Below are positions 9,283 to 18,110 of a stretch of DNA of 64,000 bases, piece by piece; positions within the stretch are counted from its first letter, which is position 1, and each line of letters opens with the position of its first letter. Below the pieces are notes generated by a model that was not told the DNA's origin, ran no database searches, and worked only from the letters and a program-made list of their open reading frames with translations. The position numbers were made by a program, and so were the translations under genes. The stretch comes from Jannaschia sp. CCS1 (GTDB lineage: Bacteria; Pseudomonadota; Alphaproteobacteria; Rhodobacterales; Rhodobacteraceae), in contig NC_007802.1 in the NCBI RefSeq assembly GCF_000013565.1, positions 4,149,501 to 4,213,500 of the forward strand, read 5' to 3'.

Positions 9283-11517
9283 TTATTGCCTGGGGCCGAA
9301 GATCCGACCAAGCAGGTTGTTGACCGCGTTACCGATGTCGCCTTGCCCGTTATTGATCGGGATCCGCGTGCCCTCGGGCGTCACTGGTCCGCGCAAAATG
9401 CCGTTGTCCACGAAGAAGGGGTTGTCGTCAGCAGCCCCACCCCGTTGGCCGCGCCCGGCCTCGGCAATCGGGTCGATCATCGGCAGGGGGCGCGGGGCGA
9501 TGTCGGCGTGGATCTGCTCCATCGCCTGACGCCAGATCTCCGACGGCAGGCCGCCGCCTGTCACGCCGGATAGCGGGCGGTTGTCGTCGTAGCCCATCCA
9601 GACGCCGGCCACGTAATCCGCGGTGAACCCCACGAACCACGCATCGCGCGCGCTGTTCGTCGTGCCGGTCTTGCCTGCCACGGGCCGGTCCGGCAGGGCG
9701 GCGCGCTGGCCGGACCCTTCGGCCACGACGCGGCTCATCATATAGATCAACTGCCGGGCCGAGGATTCGGCGATCACACGTTCGCGGATACCGGTTTCCT
9801 GCTCGAACATCGGGGCATCTTCGCCCAGAAGCCGCAGCTCTGTCATACCGTAGGGCAGCACGGCAGAGCCGCCATTCAGGATGCCCGCATAGGCCCCCGT
9901 CATCTCGATCAGGGTCGATTCTGACGCGCCAAGTGCGAGGGCCGGTCCAGCGGCCAAATCCGATTCAATCCCGAACTGGCTGGCGACAGTGCGCACCAGA
10001 TCGCGGCCCACTTCTTCGGACATGCGCACGGCTGCGGTGTTGAGCGAGCTTTGCAACGCCTCCGTCAGGGTCACCATGCCGTAGAACTGGTTGGTGTAGT
10101 TTTCCGGGCAATAGGGGCCTGATCCGGCGACGTCGATGCAAAGTTCGGCATCCAGCACCATGTCATCGAACCGCCAGCCCAGATCCAGCGCGGTGGCATA
10201 GACGAAGGGCTTGAAGGCAGATCCCGGCTGGCGCAGCGCCTGCGTGGCGCGATTGAACAGGCCGCCACCCGCCAGATCACGACCGCCAACCATGGCGCGC
10301 ACGGCACCATCGGCGCTCATCACGACAATCGCGGCCTCGGCCTCTGATCCCGCGCGGACCTGTTCAGCGAAGACGTTGGCAATAGATGCCTCCGCCGCCG
10401 CCTGGATCGCAGGGTCAAACGTGGTGCGGATGATCACATCTTCGGTGGTGTCGCCGGTCAGGAAATCAGGCCCCACGGACATGATCCAATCGGCGAAATA
10501 GCCGCCGGTGTCCTGGCGCGCGGCGGATGACAGAGTGGCCGGGTTGGCGCGGGCGCTGTCAGCGGCACTGGCGCTCAGATAGCCCTGACGCTCCATCAAG
10601 TTCAGCACCACATTGGCCCGCTCCTGCGACCGCTGTAGATCCCGGGTCGGCGCATAATATGACGGCGCGGAGAGAAGCCCCGCCAACATGGCCGATTGCT
10701 GCGGGTCCACCTCGGACGAGGCAATCCCGAAATAGCGCTGGGAGGCGGCCTCAAACCCGCGCGCGCCCGCACCCAGATAGGCGCGGTTCAGGTAGACCGA
10801 CAAGATTTCGGCCTTGGAATAGCGCAGCTCCATCGCGAAGCTGAACGGCACTTCCTGGATCTTGCGCCACAGCGTCGTGCGGCGGCAATCCTGCTCGTAC
10901 TCGGCCTCTGTTTCATATTCCTCCGGGTCGTATCCCCGCCCCAGACACAGAAGTTTTGCAACCTGCTGCGTGATCGTGGACCCGCCATGGCCCGACAGCG
11001 GCCCGCGCCCCTCGCTCAGGTTGATGCGGATCGCCGAGGCGATCCCGCGCGGAGAGATGCCAAGATGCCGCCAGAAGCGCCGGTCCTCCGTGGCAACAAC
11101 GGCGTTCACCAGATGCGGGGACGCCGTGTCGGGCGTAATCGCCCCGCCGAATTGTTCCCCGCGCCAGGCAAAGACCTCCCCATGTCGGTCCAGCATGGTG
11201 ACCGACCCCCGCTGACGCGCGTCCAGAAGCTCTGTCACATCAGGCAGTTGTGCGAAGTAATACCCCGTCGCCAGCGCCAGGATCAGCGTGACCACGGCAG
11301 CACTGCGCCAGATCACGCCCCAGATCAGGCGTCCGATAAACCGGAAGCTGCGGGCCAGAAACCCGCCGCGCTGAGCCTTTTTCCGCCGGGTTGTCTTGCG
11401 TTTCGCAGGCCTGCGCCCGCCGCCCCCCCCGCTGCCGCCACTCCCCTTGCGTTTGGTGGACGTGGACTTGCGTCGGTCGGCCACTAGGGGCCGTCTGCGA
11501 TTGCCAGAAGGGCTCAT
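9283..11517 (-). CDS. Class A penicillin-binding protein (PBP1A family)
   Basis: 744 residues. A cytoplasmic head of about 65 residues rich in Lys/Arg/Gly is followed by one membrane helix near residues 68-90. The glycosyltransferase-51 domain has EDRRFWRHLGI and GGSTITQQVAKLLCLG. The transpeptidase domain has the three active-site motifs: RQPGSAFKPFVY (SxxK), SLNTAA (SxN) and AGKTGTTNSARDAWFVGFT (KTG). It therefore polymerises and cross-links peptidoglycan at the inner membrane. The length is near that of other alphaproteobacterial PBP1A proteins. The basic, Gly-rich N-terminus is low complexity and may contact nucleic acid or partner proteins; that is inference. Confidence 0.95.
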   Translation of the reverse strand: MSPSGNRRRPLVADRRKSTSTKRKGSGGSGGGGGRRPAKRKTTRRKKAQRGGFLARSFRFIGRLIWGVIWRSAAVVTLILALATGYYFAQLPDVTELLDARQRGSVTMLDRHGEVFAWRGEQFGGAITPDTASPHLVNAVVATEDRRFWRHLGISPRGIASAIRINLSEGRGPLSGHGGSTITQQVAKLLCLGRGYDPEEYETEAEYEQDCRRTTLWRKIQEVPFSFAMELRYSKAEILSVYLNRAYLGAGARGFEAASQRYFGIASSEVDPQQSAMLAGLLSAPSYYAPTRDLQRSQERANVVLNLMERQGYLSASAADSARANPATLSSAARQDTGGYFADWIMSVGPDFLTGDTTEDVIIRTTFDPAIQAAAEASIANVFAEQVRAGSEAEAAIVVMSADGAVRAMVGGRDLAGGGLFNRATQALRQPGSAFKPFVYATALDLGWRFDDMVLDAELCIDVAGSGPYCPENYTNQFYGMVTLTEALQSSLNTAAVRMSEEVGRDLVRTVASQFGIESDLAAGPALALGASESTLIEMTGAYAGILNGGSAVLPYGMTELRLLGEDAPMFEQETGIRERVIAESSARQLIYMMSRVVAEGSGQRAALPDRPVAGKTGTTNSARDAWFVGFTADYVAGVWMGYDDNRPLSGVTGGGLPSEIWRQAMEQIHADIAPRPLPMIDPIAEAGRGQRGGAADDNPFFVDNGILRGPVTPEGTRIPINNGQGDIGNAVNNLLGRIFGPRQ

Positions 11518-11825
11518 ATCACTCTCGTTTTGCCTCGGGTGCTCCGTTGCGTGGGACGCCGGTGCTTACCTCATTTGGGGATACCCTATCGAAATGCGAG
11601 TCGAAAGCGAAGGGGGCAGCGCCGCAGCAGCGATCCCCATCACGCACAAAAAACAGGCACATGGATTAATTTGCGCAAATAATTTGCAAATGACGGCGAA
11701 AGCGGCGGTGAAAAGCGCCCCGTTTCGTTGCTCTCGCGGGGCGGGCGGCTTGTTTTACCCTTCATACGCGGCCCGGGTCCCGGGGCGTGGGGGACAGAAA
11801 ACCAACCGCAAAAGGGTGACAGACA
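11518..11825. other. Divergent intergenic region PBP / glnK
   Basis: 308 bp between the divergent starts. It holds the paired palindromes described separately (11669-11691). I looked for a sigma-54 site (GG-N10-GC) and did not find one. No small gene is supported; the minus frame 11640-12794 is antisense to glnK and amtB. Confidence 0.6.
11669..11691. promoter_or_regulatory. Two adjacent TTTGC palindromes upstream of glnK
   Basis: ATTTGCGCAAAT (11669-11680) and ATTTGCAAAT (11682-11691) are both perfect palindromes one base apart, about 140 bp before the glnK start and 150 bp before the PBP start. Paired TTTGC/GCAAA motifs recall operators of short-chain acyl-CoA regulators (PccR/ScfR type, TTTGCAAA repeats) of Rhodobacter; whether such a regulator acts here is unknown. 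Confidence 0.45.
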
Positions 11826-12164
11826 GTGAAACTCATCATTGCAGCAATCAAACCATTCAAGCTGGAGGAAGTTCGCGAAGCGCTGACGGCCATCGGCGTG
11901 CGCGGGATGATGGTGACAGAGATCAAGGGCTTCGGCTCTCAGTCCGGCCACACCGAGATCTATCGCGGCGCGGAATACGCCGTGAACTTCGTGCCGAAGG
12001 TGAAGCTGGAGATCGTGGTCGCCGCCTCCATGGCCGATCAGGTCGTCGAAACGATCCAGACCACCGCCAAGACCGACAAGATCGGCGACGGCAAGATCTT
12101 CGTGCTCGACGTGCAAAGCGCTGTGCGCGTGCGGACCGGCGAAACCAACGATGACGCGCTTTAA
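11826..12164 (+). CDS. glnK: P-II nitrogen regulatory protein
   Basis: 112 residues, the standard P-II length, starting at GTG 11826 with AAAGGG about ten bases upstream. The T-loop carries the uridylylation site Tyr51 in GHTEIYRGAEYAVNF, and the C-terminal signature GDGKIFVLDVQSAVRVRTGE is intact. P-II trimers sense 2-oxoglutarate, ATP/ADP and glutamine status. Because it sits 27 bp ahead of amtB, as in the glnK-amtB operons of most bacteria, it should plug the ammonium channel when nitrogen is plentiful. The loop reads GFGSQSGHTE where many homologues have a basic residue (GFGRQKGHTE). Confidence 0.95.
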   Translation: MKLIIAAIKPFKLEEVREALTAIGVRGMMVTEIKGFGSQSGHTEIYRGAEYAVNFVPKVKLEIVVAASMADQVVETIQTTAKTDKIGDGKIFVLDVQSAVRVRTGETNDDAL

Positions 12165-12191
12165 GTGTTGATGGGTAAGGGAACCAAACCT

Positions 12192-13499
12192 ATGCAAAAT
12201 AAGTATCTTCTTCCACTCTTGGCGGCTGCGACCATCGCGCTTCCAACCGTGGCGGCGGCCCAGGATGAGGCCGCACTGCACACCTCCTACATCCTCACCA
12301 CGCTGCTGTTTCTTGTCGGTGGCTTTCTGGTGTTCTGGATGGCGGCGGGCTTCGCGATGCTGGAGGCCGGTCTTGTCCGCTCCAAGAACGTCGCGATGCA
12401 GCTGACCAAGAACATCGCGCTCTTTTCCATCGCGGCGATCATGTATTGGCTGGTGGGGTTTGGCATCATGTACCCCGCCGATTGGCTGGTCGAAGGCTGG
12501 CTGGGGCCGTTCTTCGCCATCACGTCGCTGGAGCCTGTGGGCCTCGCCGATACGGAAACCGCGCTGGATTATGCCTCCGTCGGCTCCGACTTCTTCTTCC
12601 AGCTGATGTTCTGCGCCACCACAGCCTCCATCGTGTCGGGCACATTGGCCGAGCGGATCAAGCTCTGGCCCTTCCTGATTTTCGTGGTCGTGCTGACCGG
12701 CTTCATCTATCCCATCGAGGCCTCCTGGCAGTGGGGCGGCGGCTGGTTGTCTGAAGCGGGCTTCTCCGACTTCGCAGGCTCCACGCTCGTTCACGCCGCT
12801 GGTGGCTTCGCCGCGTTGGCCGGTGCCATCGTGCTGGGTCCCCGTCTGGGCAAGTACAAGGATGGTCGCGTCAACCCGATGCCCGGCTCGAACCTTGCCT
12901 TGGCGACCTTGGGTACGTTCATCCTGTGGCTCGGCTGGTTCGGCTTCAACGGCGGCTCGCAGCTGGCGATGGGCACAATCGGCGACGTCGCGGACGTCTC
13001 CCGCATCTTCGCCAACACCAACATGGCCGCCGCCTCCGGTGCGGTTGCTGCACTCATTCTGACGCAGGTCATGTACGGCAAGGTCGACCTGACGATGGTG
13101 TTGAACGGTGCCCTGGCGGGCCTTGTGTCGATCACGGCTGAACCTTTGGCGCCGTCGCTTTTCGGCGCGCTACTGACCGGCGCGGTCGGTGGCCTGATCG
13201 TCGTCTTCACGGTGCCGCTGCTGGACAAGCTGAAGATCGACGACGTCGTCGGTGCCATCCCGGTTCACCTCTTTGCAGGGGTCTGGGGCACGCTTGCGGT
13301 GGCCTTCTACACCGGCAATTGGGGCGCACAGATCCTTGGCATCGCAGCCATCGGCATCTTCGTTTTCGTCACCTCGCTGGTGGTCTGGTTCATCCTCAAG
13401 GCGACCGTGGGCATCCGCGTCGGCGAGGAGGAGGAGATCAACGGCCTCGACGTGGCGGAATTGGGAATGGAAGCCTACCCCGAGTTCTCCAAGGGCTAA
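12192..13499 (+). CDS. amtB: Ammonium transporter AmtB
   Basis: 435 residues from ATG 12192, preceded by AAGGGA; GTG 12165 and ATG 12171 are in frame but would start before the signal peptide. An N-terminal signal peptide ends at AAAQDEAAL. About eleven membrane helices follow. Family motifs: FWMAAGFAMLEAGLVRSKN, the substrate-site ADWLVEGW region, and the twin pore histidines in STLVHAAGGFAALAGA and IPVHLFAGVWGTLAVAFY. It conducts ammonium/ammonia inward across the plasma membrane under GlnK control. An intrinsic terminator follows. Confidence 0.95.
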   Translation: MQNKYLLPLLAAATIALPTVAAAQDEAALHTSYILTTLLFLVGGFLVFWMAAGFAMLEAGLVRSKNVAMQLTKNIALFSIAAIMYWLVGFGIMYPADWLVEGWLGPFFAITSLEPVGLADTETALDYASVGSDFFFQLMFCATTASIVSGTLAERIKLWPFLIFVVVLTGFIYPIEASWQWGGGWLSEAGFSDFAGSTLVHAAGGFAALAGAIVLGPRLGKYKDGRVNPMPGSNLALATLGTFILWLGWFGFNGGSQLAMGTIGDVADVSRIFANTNMAAASGAVAALILTQVMYGKVDLTMVLNGALAGLVSITAEPLAPSLFGALLTGAVGGLIVVFTVPLLDKLKIDDVVGAIPVHLFAGVWGTLAVAFYTGNWGAQILGIAAIGIFVFVTSLVVWFILKATVGIRVGEEEEINGLDVAELGMEAYPEFSKG

Positions 13500-13519
13500 G
13501 CCCCACCCAAAAACCTTTG

Positions 13520-13549
13520 AAGGGGGCGTCCATCACGGGCGCCCCTTTT
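13520..13549 (+). terminator. Intrinsic terminator after amtB
   Basis: A 9-bp stem (13520-13528 with 13540-13548, one G-T pair) with an 11-nt loop ends in TTTT, 20 bp past the amtB stop. Confidence 0.75.
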
Positions 13550-13581
13550 GTCATCGCGGGTGTCTGATTAGGCTAGATCCC

Positions 13582-14118
13582 ATGCAATCTGAAGCCCCAC
13601 CCATCGTCACTCTCCGCCCCTCCCGACCCGCGGACATTGTGGCCCACGCGAAGATCACGCCCTCGCCTGAGATCGCGCGGATGTATGGTGCGGGGTCCGG
13701 TGACTTGCCGTCCCCCAGCCCGGATCGGTCCGCGGCGTGGTTTGATTGGCTCAACAGCCATCCCTTCGCGCGGATAATCGCCTGCGATGATGTCGCCGTG
13801 GGGGCCGTGCGCCTGCATGGTCTCAACAAGACAGATTGCCGCGCACGTCTGGCGATCGGGTTGTTTTCAGAGGCTGACCTTGGCCATGGCATCGGGCGGC
13901 GCGCGATTGCGCTGACGCTTGATCATGCATTCACCGCCATGGCGCTGCACCGTGTGGACCTGCGCGTGCTGGCCTTCAACACCCGCGCCATTCGCTGCTA
14001 CACGGCCTGCGGGTTCACCCATGAAGGGACGGAGCGGGATGCCGCCCTGATTGACGGCGCGTTCCATGACGACTGGATCATGTCGATCCTCAGCCATGAA
14101 CACCCCGTCGCGGATTAG
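13582..14118 (+). CDS. GNAT family N-acetyltransferase (RimJ/RimL-like)
   Basis: 178 residues from ATG 13582. The acetyl-CoA site is seen in the segment LGHGIGRRAIALTLDHAF, and the fold continues with MALHRVDLRVLAFNTRAIRC and CGFTHEGTERDAALIDG, the pattern of ribosomal-protein or small-molecule acetyltransferases of the RimJ type. The substrate cannot be read from the sequence. Its stop overlaps the senC stop by four bases on the opposite strand, so the genes converge with no terminator between them. Confidence 0.85.
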   Translation: MQSEAPPIVTLRPSRPADIVAHAKITPSPEIARMYGAGSGDLPSPSPDRSAAWFDWLNSHPFARIIACDDVAVGAVRLHGLNKTDCRARLAIGLFSEADLGHGIGRRAIALTLDHAFTAMALHRVDLRVLAFNTRAIRCYTACGFTHEGTERDAALIDGAFHDDWIMSILSHEHPVAD

Positions 14119-14747
14119 CTTGCCGCGTCTATGAAGCAGGCGGTGCGCTCGGCCATCGCGGTGGGCGTCACATCCCGGTTGAAGAATTCCACGAACCCGA
14201 CCTCGGGCATCATGAGGTAAGTGAAGGCCGTGTGATCGACCAGGTAGTAGGGATCGGTCCCGTCGTCGTGGTTCTGATAATAGACGCGGTAGGCGCTGGC
14301 GGCGGCGTGGGTCTGCTCTTCGGTGCCGGTCAGGCCCAACATGCGCGGATGCACGTTATCGGTGAAGGCGGCCACAACTTCGGGCGTGTCGCGGTTCGGG
14401 TCGACGGTGACGAAGGTCGGCAGAACGCTGTGGCCGTTTTCCTCTAGAATATCCACGGCCTCCGCGTTGCGCACGGTGTCGAGCGGGCAGACATCCGGGC
14501 AGAAAGTATAGCCGAAATACATCAGCGTCGGCTCGGTGATGACGTCCGCATCGGTCACGGCCTCCCCGGTCTCGGACACCAGCTCGAACGGACCGCCAAT
14601 GGCGCCCGCGCCACCGGCCACAACCCCTTCGCGGCATTGGGCAAATTCATCCGCATCCCCGGCATTTGCCATGAAGATCGCAGTCGCAGTTCCGGCCATC
14701 AGAACGCCCACAAGGGCGACCGAGGCGAGGGCGTAGGTCCGTGTCAT
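14115..14747 (-). CDS. senC: SCO1/SenC family copper chaperone
   Basis: 210 residues from ATG 14747 with GAGG eight bases upstream; GTG 14762 is in frame. One N-terminal membrane anchor (about 5-27) is followed by a thioredoxin-like domain. The copper ligands are complete: Cys83 and Cys87 in TFCPDVCP and His172 in LVDHTAFTYLM. It helps insert copper into cytochrome c oxidase in the periplasm. It lies head-to-head with regB, the arrangement known from Rhodobacter, but regA is not next to it here. Confidence 0.92.
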   Translation of the reverse strand: MTRTYALASVALVGVLMAGTATAIFMANAGDADEFAQCREGVVAGGAGAIGGPFELVSETGEAVTDADVITEPTLMYFGYTFCPDVCPLDTVRNAEAVDILEENGHSVLPTFVTVDPNRDTPEVVAAFTDNVHPRMLGLTGTEEQTHAAASAYRVYYQNHDDGTDPYYLVDHTAFTYLMMPEVGFVEFFNRDVTPTAMAERTACFIDAAS

Positions 14748-14836
14748 GTCAAAAAGCCTCACTCAAAAGCGGTGTCATCTCGTTGATTACCTAAGGTGTC
14801 CCGCCTAACAATTCACGAGCGCGTTAATGTGACAGG

Positions 14837-16273
14837 ATGCCCCGCCCCATGGCTGTTGTTGACCAGGCCAAAGACCCTGCATTGATGCTGGTCCAGCAAG
14901 ACAGTCGTGTGGATTGGGTGCGGCTGCGCACGCTTCTGGTCCTGCGCTGGATGGCGATCTTCGGGCAAACCGTGGCCGTTGTGACGGCAACCTTCTATCT
15001 GGGCCTGCGGGTGGAGCTTGGGTTGTGCTTTCTCGCCATCGGCGCGTCGGTCGTGTCCAACCTCGTGGCGCTCTATATTTTTCCCGAAAACCAGCGCCTG
15101 AGCGACCGGGACGCAATGCTGACGCTGCTGTTTGACCTGTCGCAATTGTCGTTTTTGCTGTTCCTCACCGGGGGGCTCAACAACCCGTTCACGCTGCTGA
15201 TCCTTGCGCCGGTCACGATCTCGGCCACCGCATTGACGATGCGGTCCACCGTGATCCTGGGGGTGTTGGCGATCTTCCTGATCTCCTGCCTGTCGTTCTG
15301 GTATCTGCCGCTGACAACCCTGTCGGGCGAGGTTTTGGCGCTGCCGGGCCTGTTCATCCTGGGCTTCTGGGTGTCGCTGGTGATCGGGATCCTGTTTCTG
15401 TCCGCCTATGCGCGCCGCGTGGCGTCCGAGACGCACCGAATGAGTCAGGCCTTGCTGGCCACGCAAATGGCCCTGGCGCGGGAGCAGAAGTTGACCGATC
15501 TGGGCGGGGTGATTGCGGCAGCGGCCCATGAATTGGGCACGCCGCTCGCGACGATCAAGTTGACGGCGACCGAGCTTCTCGATGACCTCTCCGATCAGCC
15601 GACCCTGGCCGAGGACGTCTCGCTGATCCGCGATCAGGCTGACCGGTGCGGCGATATCCTGCTATCCATGGGGCGGGCGGGAAAGGACGACATCCACCTG
15701 CGCAGCGCGCCGTTGGGGGCCGTGGTGCAGGAGGCGGCTGAACCCCATGCCGGGCGCGGGATCGACATGCATTACGACTTCCACCCCGTCGACGGCATCG
15801 GTGATCTGGACCCCAGCCAGCAACCCCTGATCTGGCGCAAGCCCGAGGTCATTCACGGCATCCGCAACCTGGTGCAGAACGCGGTCGATTTCGCGCAGGA
15901 GCAGGTCTGGGTGGAGGCCGATTGGGGCGACGGGTTCATCCGCGTCACCCTCACCGACGATGGTCCCGGCTTCCCGCCGGATCTTCTGGGCCGTCTGGGG
16001 GACCCGTTCCTGCGCCGCCGCAACCGGGTCCATCAGGACCTGCGCCCGGGCTATCAGGGCATGGGGCTGGGGTTGTTCATCGCCAAGACCCTGCTGGAAC
16101 GCTCTGGCGCCAAGGTGCAGTTTCGCAACGTGGCCGATCCGTTCTTGACCCACGATGATACACGGGGCCGGTCCGGCGCCCGGGTGCAGGTGGTCTGGCC
16201 CGAGGCCTCGATCCAACCGGCGGAGGCCCAGACCAGCGGCGCATTGGGCCCCAACATGCCGATCATCGACTGA
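14837..16273 (+). CDS. regB: Redox sensor histidine kinase RegB/PrrB
   Basis: 478 residues. Six membrane helices span about residues 30-190 and include the ubiquinone-sensing heptad GGLNNPF at 112-118. The H-box AAAHELGTPLATI places the phosphorylated His at 231. The redox-active cysteine of the family is Cys271 in DQADRCGDILLSMGR. The ATPase domain shows NLVQNAVDFA, DDGPGFP and GMGLGLFIAK. It autophosphorylates under reducing conditions and passes phosphate to RegA, controlling respiration, carbon and nitrogen genes. Start ATG 14837 is the first; ATG 14849 is also possible since neither has a strong ribosome site. Confidence 0.95.
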   Translation: MPRPMAVVDQAKDPALMLVQQDSRVDWVRLRTLLVLRWMAIFGQTVAVVTATFYLGLRVELGLCFLAIGASVVSNLVALYIFPENQRLSDRDAMLTLLFDLSQLSFLLFLTGGLNNPFTLLILAPVTISATALTMRSTVILGVLAIFLISCLSFWYLPLTTLSGEVLALPGLFILGFWVSLVIGILFLSAYARRVASETHRMSQALLATQMALAREQKLTDLGGVIAAAAHELGTPLATIKLTATELLDDLSDQPTLAEDVSLIRDQADRCGDILLSMGRAGKDDIHLRSAPLGAVVQEAAEPHAGRGIDMHYDFHPVDGIGDLDPSQQPLIWRKPEVIHGIRNLVQNAVDFAQEQVWVEADWGDGFIRVTLTDDGPGFPPDLLGRLGDPFLRRRNRVHQDLRPGYQGMGLGLFIAKTLLERSGAKVQFRNVADPFLTHDDTRGRSGARVQVVWPEASIQPAEAQTSGALGPNMPIID

Positions 16274-16328
16274 TGTTCCCTGATTAGCCTGTCTTTCGAA
16301 ACAGTTGCGATGGGGGCGCGTGCCAACG

Positions 16329-16343
16329 TTAACCAACTGTTAA
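16329..16343. promoter_or_regulatory. CtrA-type binding box TTAA-N7-TTAA
   Basis: TTAA (16329-16332), seven bases CCAACTG, TTAA (16340-16343), then CCC: an exact match to the full CtrA consensus of alphaproteobacteria. It lies 50 bp ahead of the likely TTG start of the PAS gene and 56 bp past the regB stop, in promoter position. Confidence 0.65.
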
Positions 16344-16392
16344 CCCTTCTGCGGCATTGTGTCCGGCGGGGCAGAAAAACAGGGTATGGGTC

Positions 16393-18042
16393 TTGGACAA
16401 CGCCACGACGCTGATCTTCATCGCGATCACCTTTGCAACCGCGGCCCTGGCGGTTCTTTTGACGACGCGCCTCCTCTCCAACCGAACCGCTCCGTCCATG
16501 GCCTCCGCGCAGGCCTCTGGCCGTGGCAGCGGCACCGACGTGTTGCGCCGTTATCAGTTTCGGGAGGGGTATCTGCTCTCCGATGTGGATATGGACGACG
16601 CGTTTCTGGAGGCTGGCGTGGATCGCACCGTCGCCTTCCGGCGCCTCGTCTCGGCCCTGACACCGTTGAGCCCTGAACTGACCAAGCGCCTTGCGGGATT
16701 GCGCGATCGCGGCGATGCGTTTCTGGTGGACGGGCGCATCGGCTCTGACCCGGTCTTTATCGCCGGTCGGATCGAGGAGGAGGATGTTCTGACCCTCTCC
16801 GTCGGGCCGGCGGGGGATGGCGCGGGGCGTCAGACGGTGGAAACCGCCACGCTCAACGCCCTTCAGACGGAACTTCTGGATCTGCGCGCCGCCCTGGATT
16901 GCGGCGTCGTCCCGATGTGGCGTGAAGACGACCAGGGCCATGTGACCTGGGCCAACGCCCCATATTTTGAGCTGGTGGAGCGCCTGCGCGGAGGCCAGGC
17001 CGCCGGGTGGCCCCTGCCAAGGATTTTCGCCGCAGGACTCGATCAGATCCCGACCGAGGGGACGATCAGCCGCTGCAAGCTGGAGATGCCCGACCGGGAC
17101 GAGCCGACGTGGTACGAGGTCAGCCGCGATCACCTGCCCGGTGGTCTGTCGCTGTTTACCGCCCAGCCCGCCGACCGCTTGGTGCGCGCCGAAACCGGCC
17201 TGCGGGAGTTTCTGCAAACCACCACCAAGACCTTCGCCGCCCTGCCCGTGGGCCTTGCCGTCTTTGACCGCAAGCGCCAGTTGGTGACGTTCAATCCCGC
17301 CCTTGTTGCGCTGACCCAGGCGGGCGCGCAATTTCTGTCGCAGCGCCCCGACCTGCGCTCCTTCCTGGACCAGTTGCGCGAGAAGAAGCGCATGCCTGAG
17401 CCGCGCGATTACCTCAGCTGGCGCAATGAGATCGCGCAGTTGGAAGAAGGCGCGGAGAACGGCACCTATCGCCAGCTTTGGGAATTGCCCGAGGGCAAGA
17501 CCTTCCGCGTCATGGGCCGCCCCCACCCCGACGGCGCGATTGCCTTCATGTTCGAGGATATCAGCGCCGAGGTCTCCCTCACCCGCCAGTTCCGCGCGGA
17601 TCTGGAGATGTTTCAGGCCGTACTGGATGCTGTGCCCGCCGCCATTGCCGTGTTCCAGGCCGACGGCGCGATGATCGGCGCGAATGAGGGATATGGTCAG
17701 CTTTGGGGGCAGGATCCGCAAGTGCTCGCGCAGATGCCGCACCTCAGCCAGGCCTGTACCGATTGGGCCGAGGGCTGCAAACCCAGCCAGGTGTGGAGCG
17801 AAATCCGGCAATTCGTCGGCCACGAGGTCGACCGCGCGCCCTGGGTGCAGGAGATTGAGACCAAGGATGGATTGCGACTTGCCGTGCGCATGGCGGCGAC
17901 GCGGGGGCGGGCCACGGTCATCCAATTCCTGCCGCTTGATGTCAGCCTGTCCGACCCGCTCGCAGATTTCGGGGCCGCCGCAACGCCGCTTCTGGATGCC
18001 GCTCGCGCCCACATGGATGAGGGTGCGAAACGCCACGCGTAG
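16393..18042 (+). CDS. Membrane-anchored multi-PAS protein without kinase domains (DivL-locus protein)
   Basis: About 549 residues from TTG 16393 (AGGG eight bases upstream); TTG 16357 would add twelve residues. One membrane helix (TLIFIAITFATAALAVLLTT) is followed by at least three PAS-like segments: around ALDCGVVPMWREDDQGHVTW, around FAALPVGLAVFDRKRQLVTF, and around LDAVPAAIAVFQADGAMIG. No H-box, N-box or G-box is present before the stop. I recall that in Caulobacter and relatives the gene ahead of tsaE is divL, a PAS-rich tyrosine kinase that drives the CtrA pathway. This protein has the PAS architecture but lacks the DHp/ATPase module. A CtrA box stands in its promoter region. Function is inferred from position only. 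Confidence 0.75.
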   Translation: MDNATTLIFIAITFATAALAVLLTTRLLSNRTAPSMASAQASGRGSGTDVLRRYQFREGYLLSDVDMDDAFLEAGVDRTVAFRRLVSALTPLSPELTKRLAGLRDRGDAFLVDGRIGSDPVFIAGRIEEEDVLTLSVGPAGDGAGRQTVETATLNALQTELLDLRAALDCGVVPMWREDDQGHVTWANAPYFELVERLRGGQAAGWPLPRIFAAGLDQIPTEGTISRCKLEMPDRDEPTWYEVSRDHLPGGLSLFTAQPADRLVRAETGLREFLQTTTKTFAALPVGLAVFDRKRQLVTFNPALVALTQAGAQFLSQRPDLRSFLDQLREKKRMPEPRDYLSWRNEIAQLEEGAENGTYRQLWELPEGKTFRVMGRPHPDGAIAFMFEDISAEVSLTRQFRADLEMFQAVLDAVPAAIAVFQADGAMIGANEGYGQLWGQDPQVLAQMPHLSQACTDWAEGCKPSQVWSEIRQFVGHEVDRAPWVQEIETKDGLRLAVRMAATRGRATVIQFLPLDVSLSDPLADFGAAATPLLDAARAHMDEGAKRHA

Positions 18043-18110
18043 CCCGTCTCTTGTGACCGGCGCACGCTTTCGATTCAAATCCACCGCGAACCCGTTTAGG
18101 CTGCCGCTCA

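Noticed and set aside
11518-11825. Sigma-54 promoter for glnK-amtB
   Set aside because: The nearest GG...GC pair (around 11655-11674) has the wrong spacing.
11640-12794. 384-residue minus-strand frame over glnK-amtB
   Set aside because: Shadow; low-complexity His/Gly/Gln composition typical of antisense frames.
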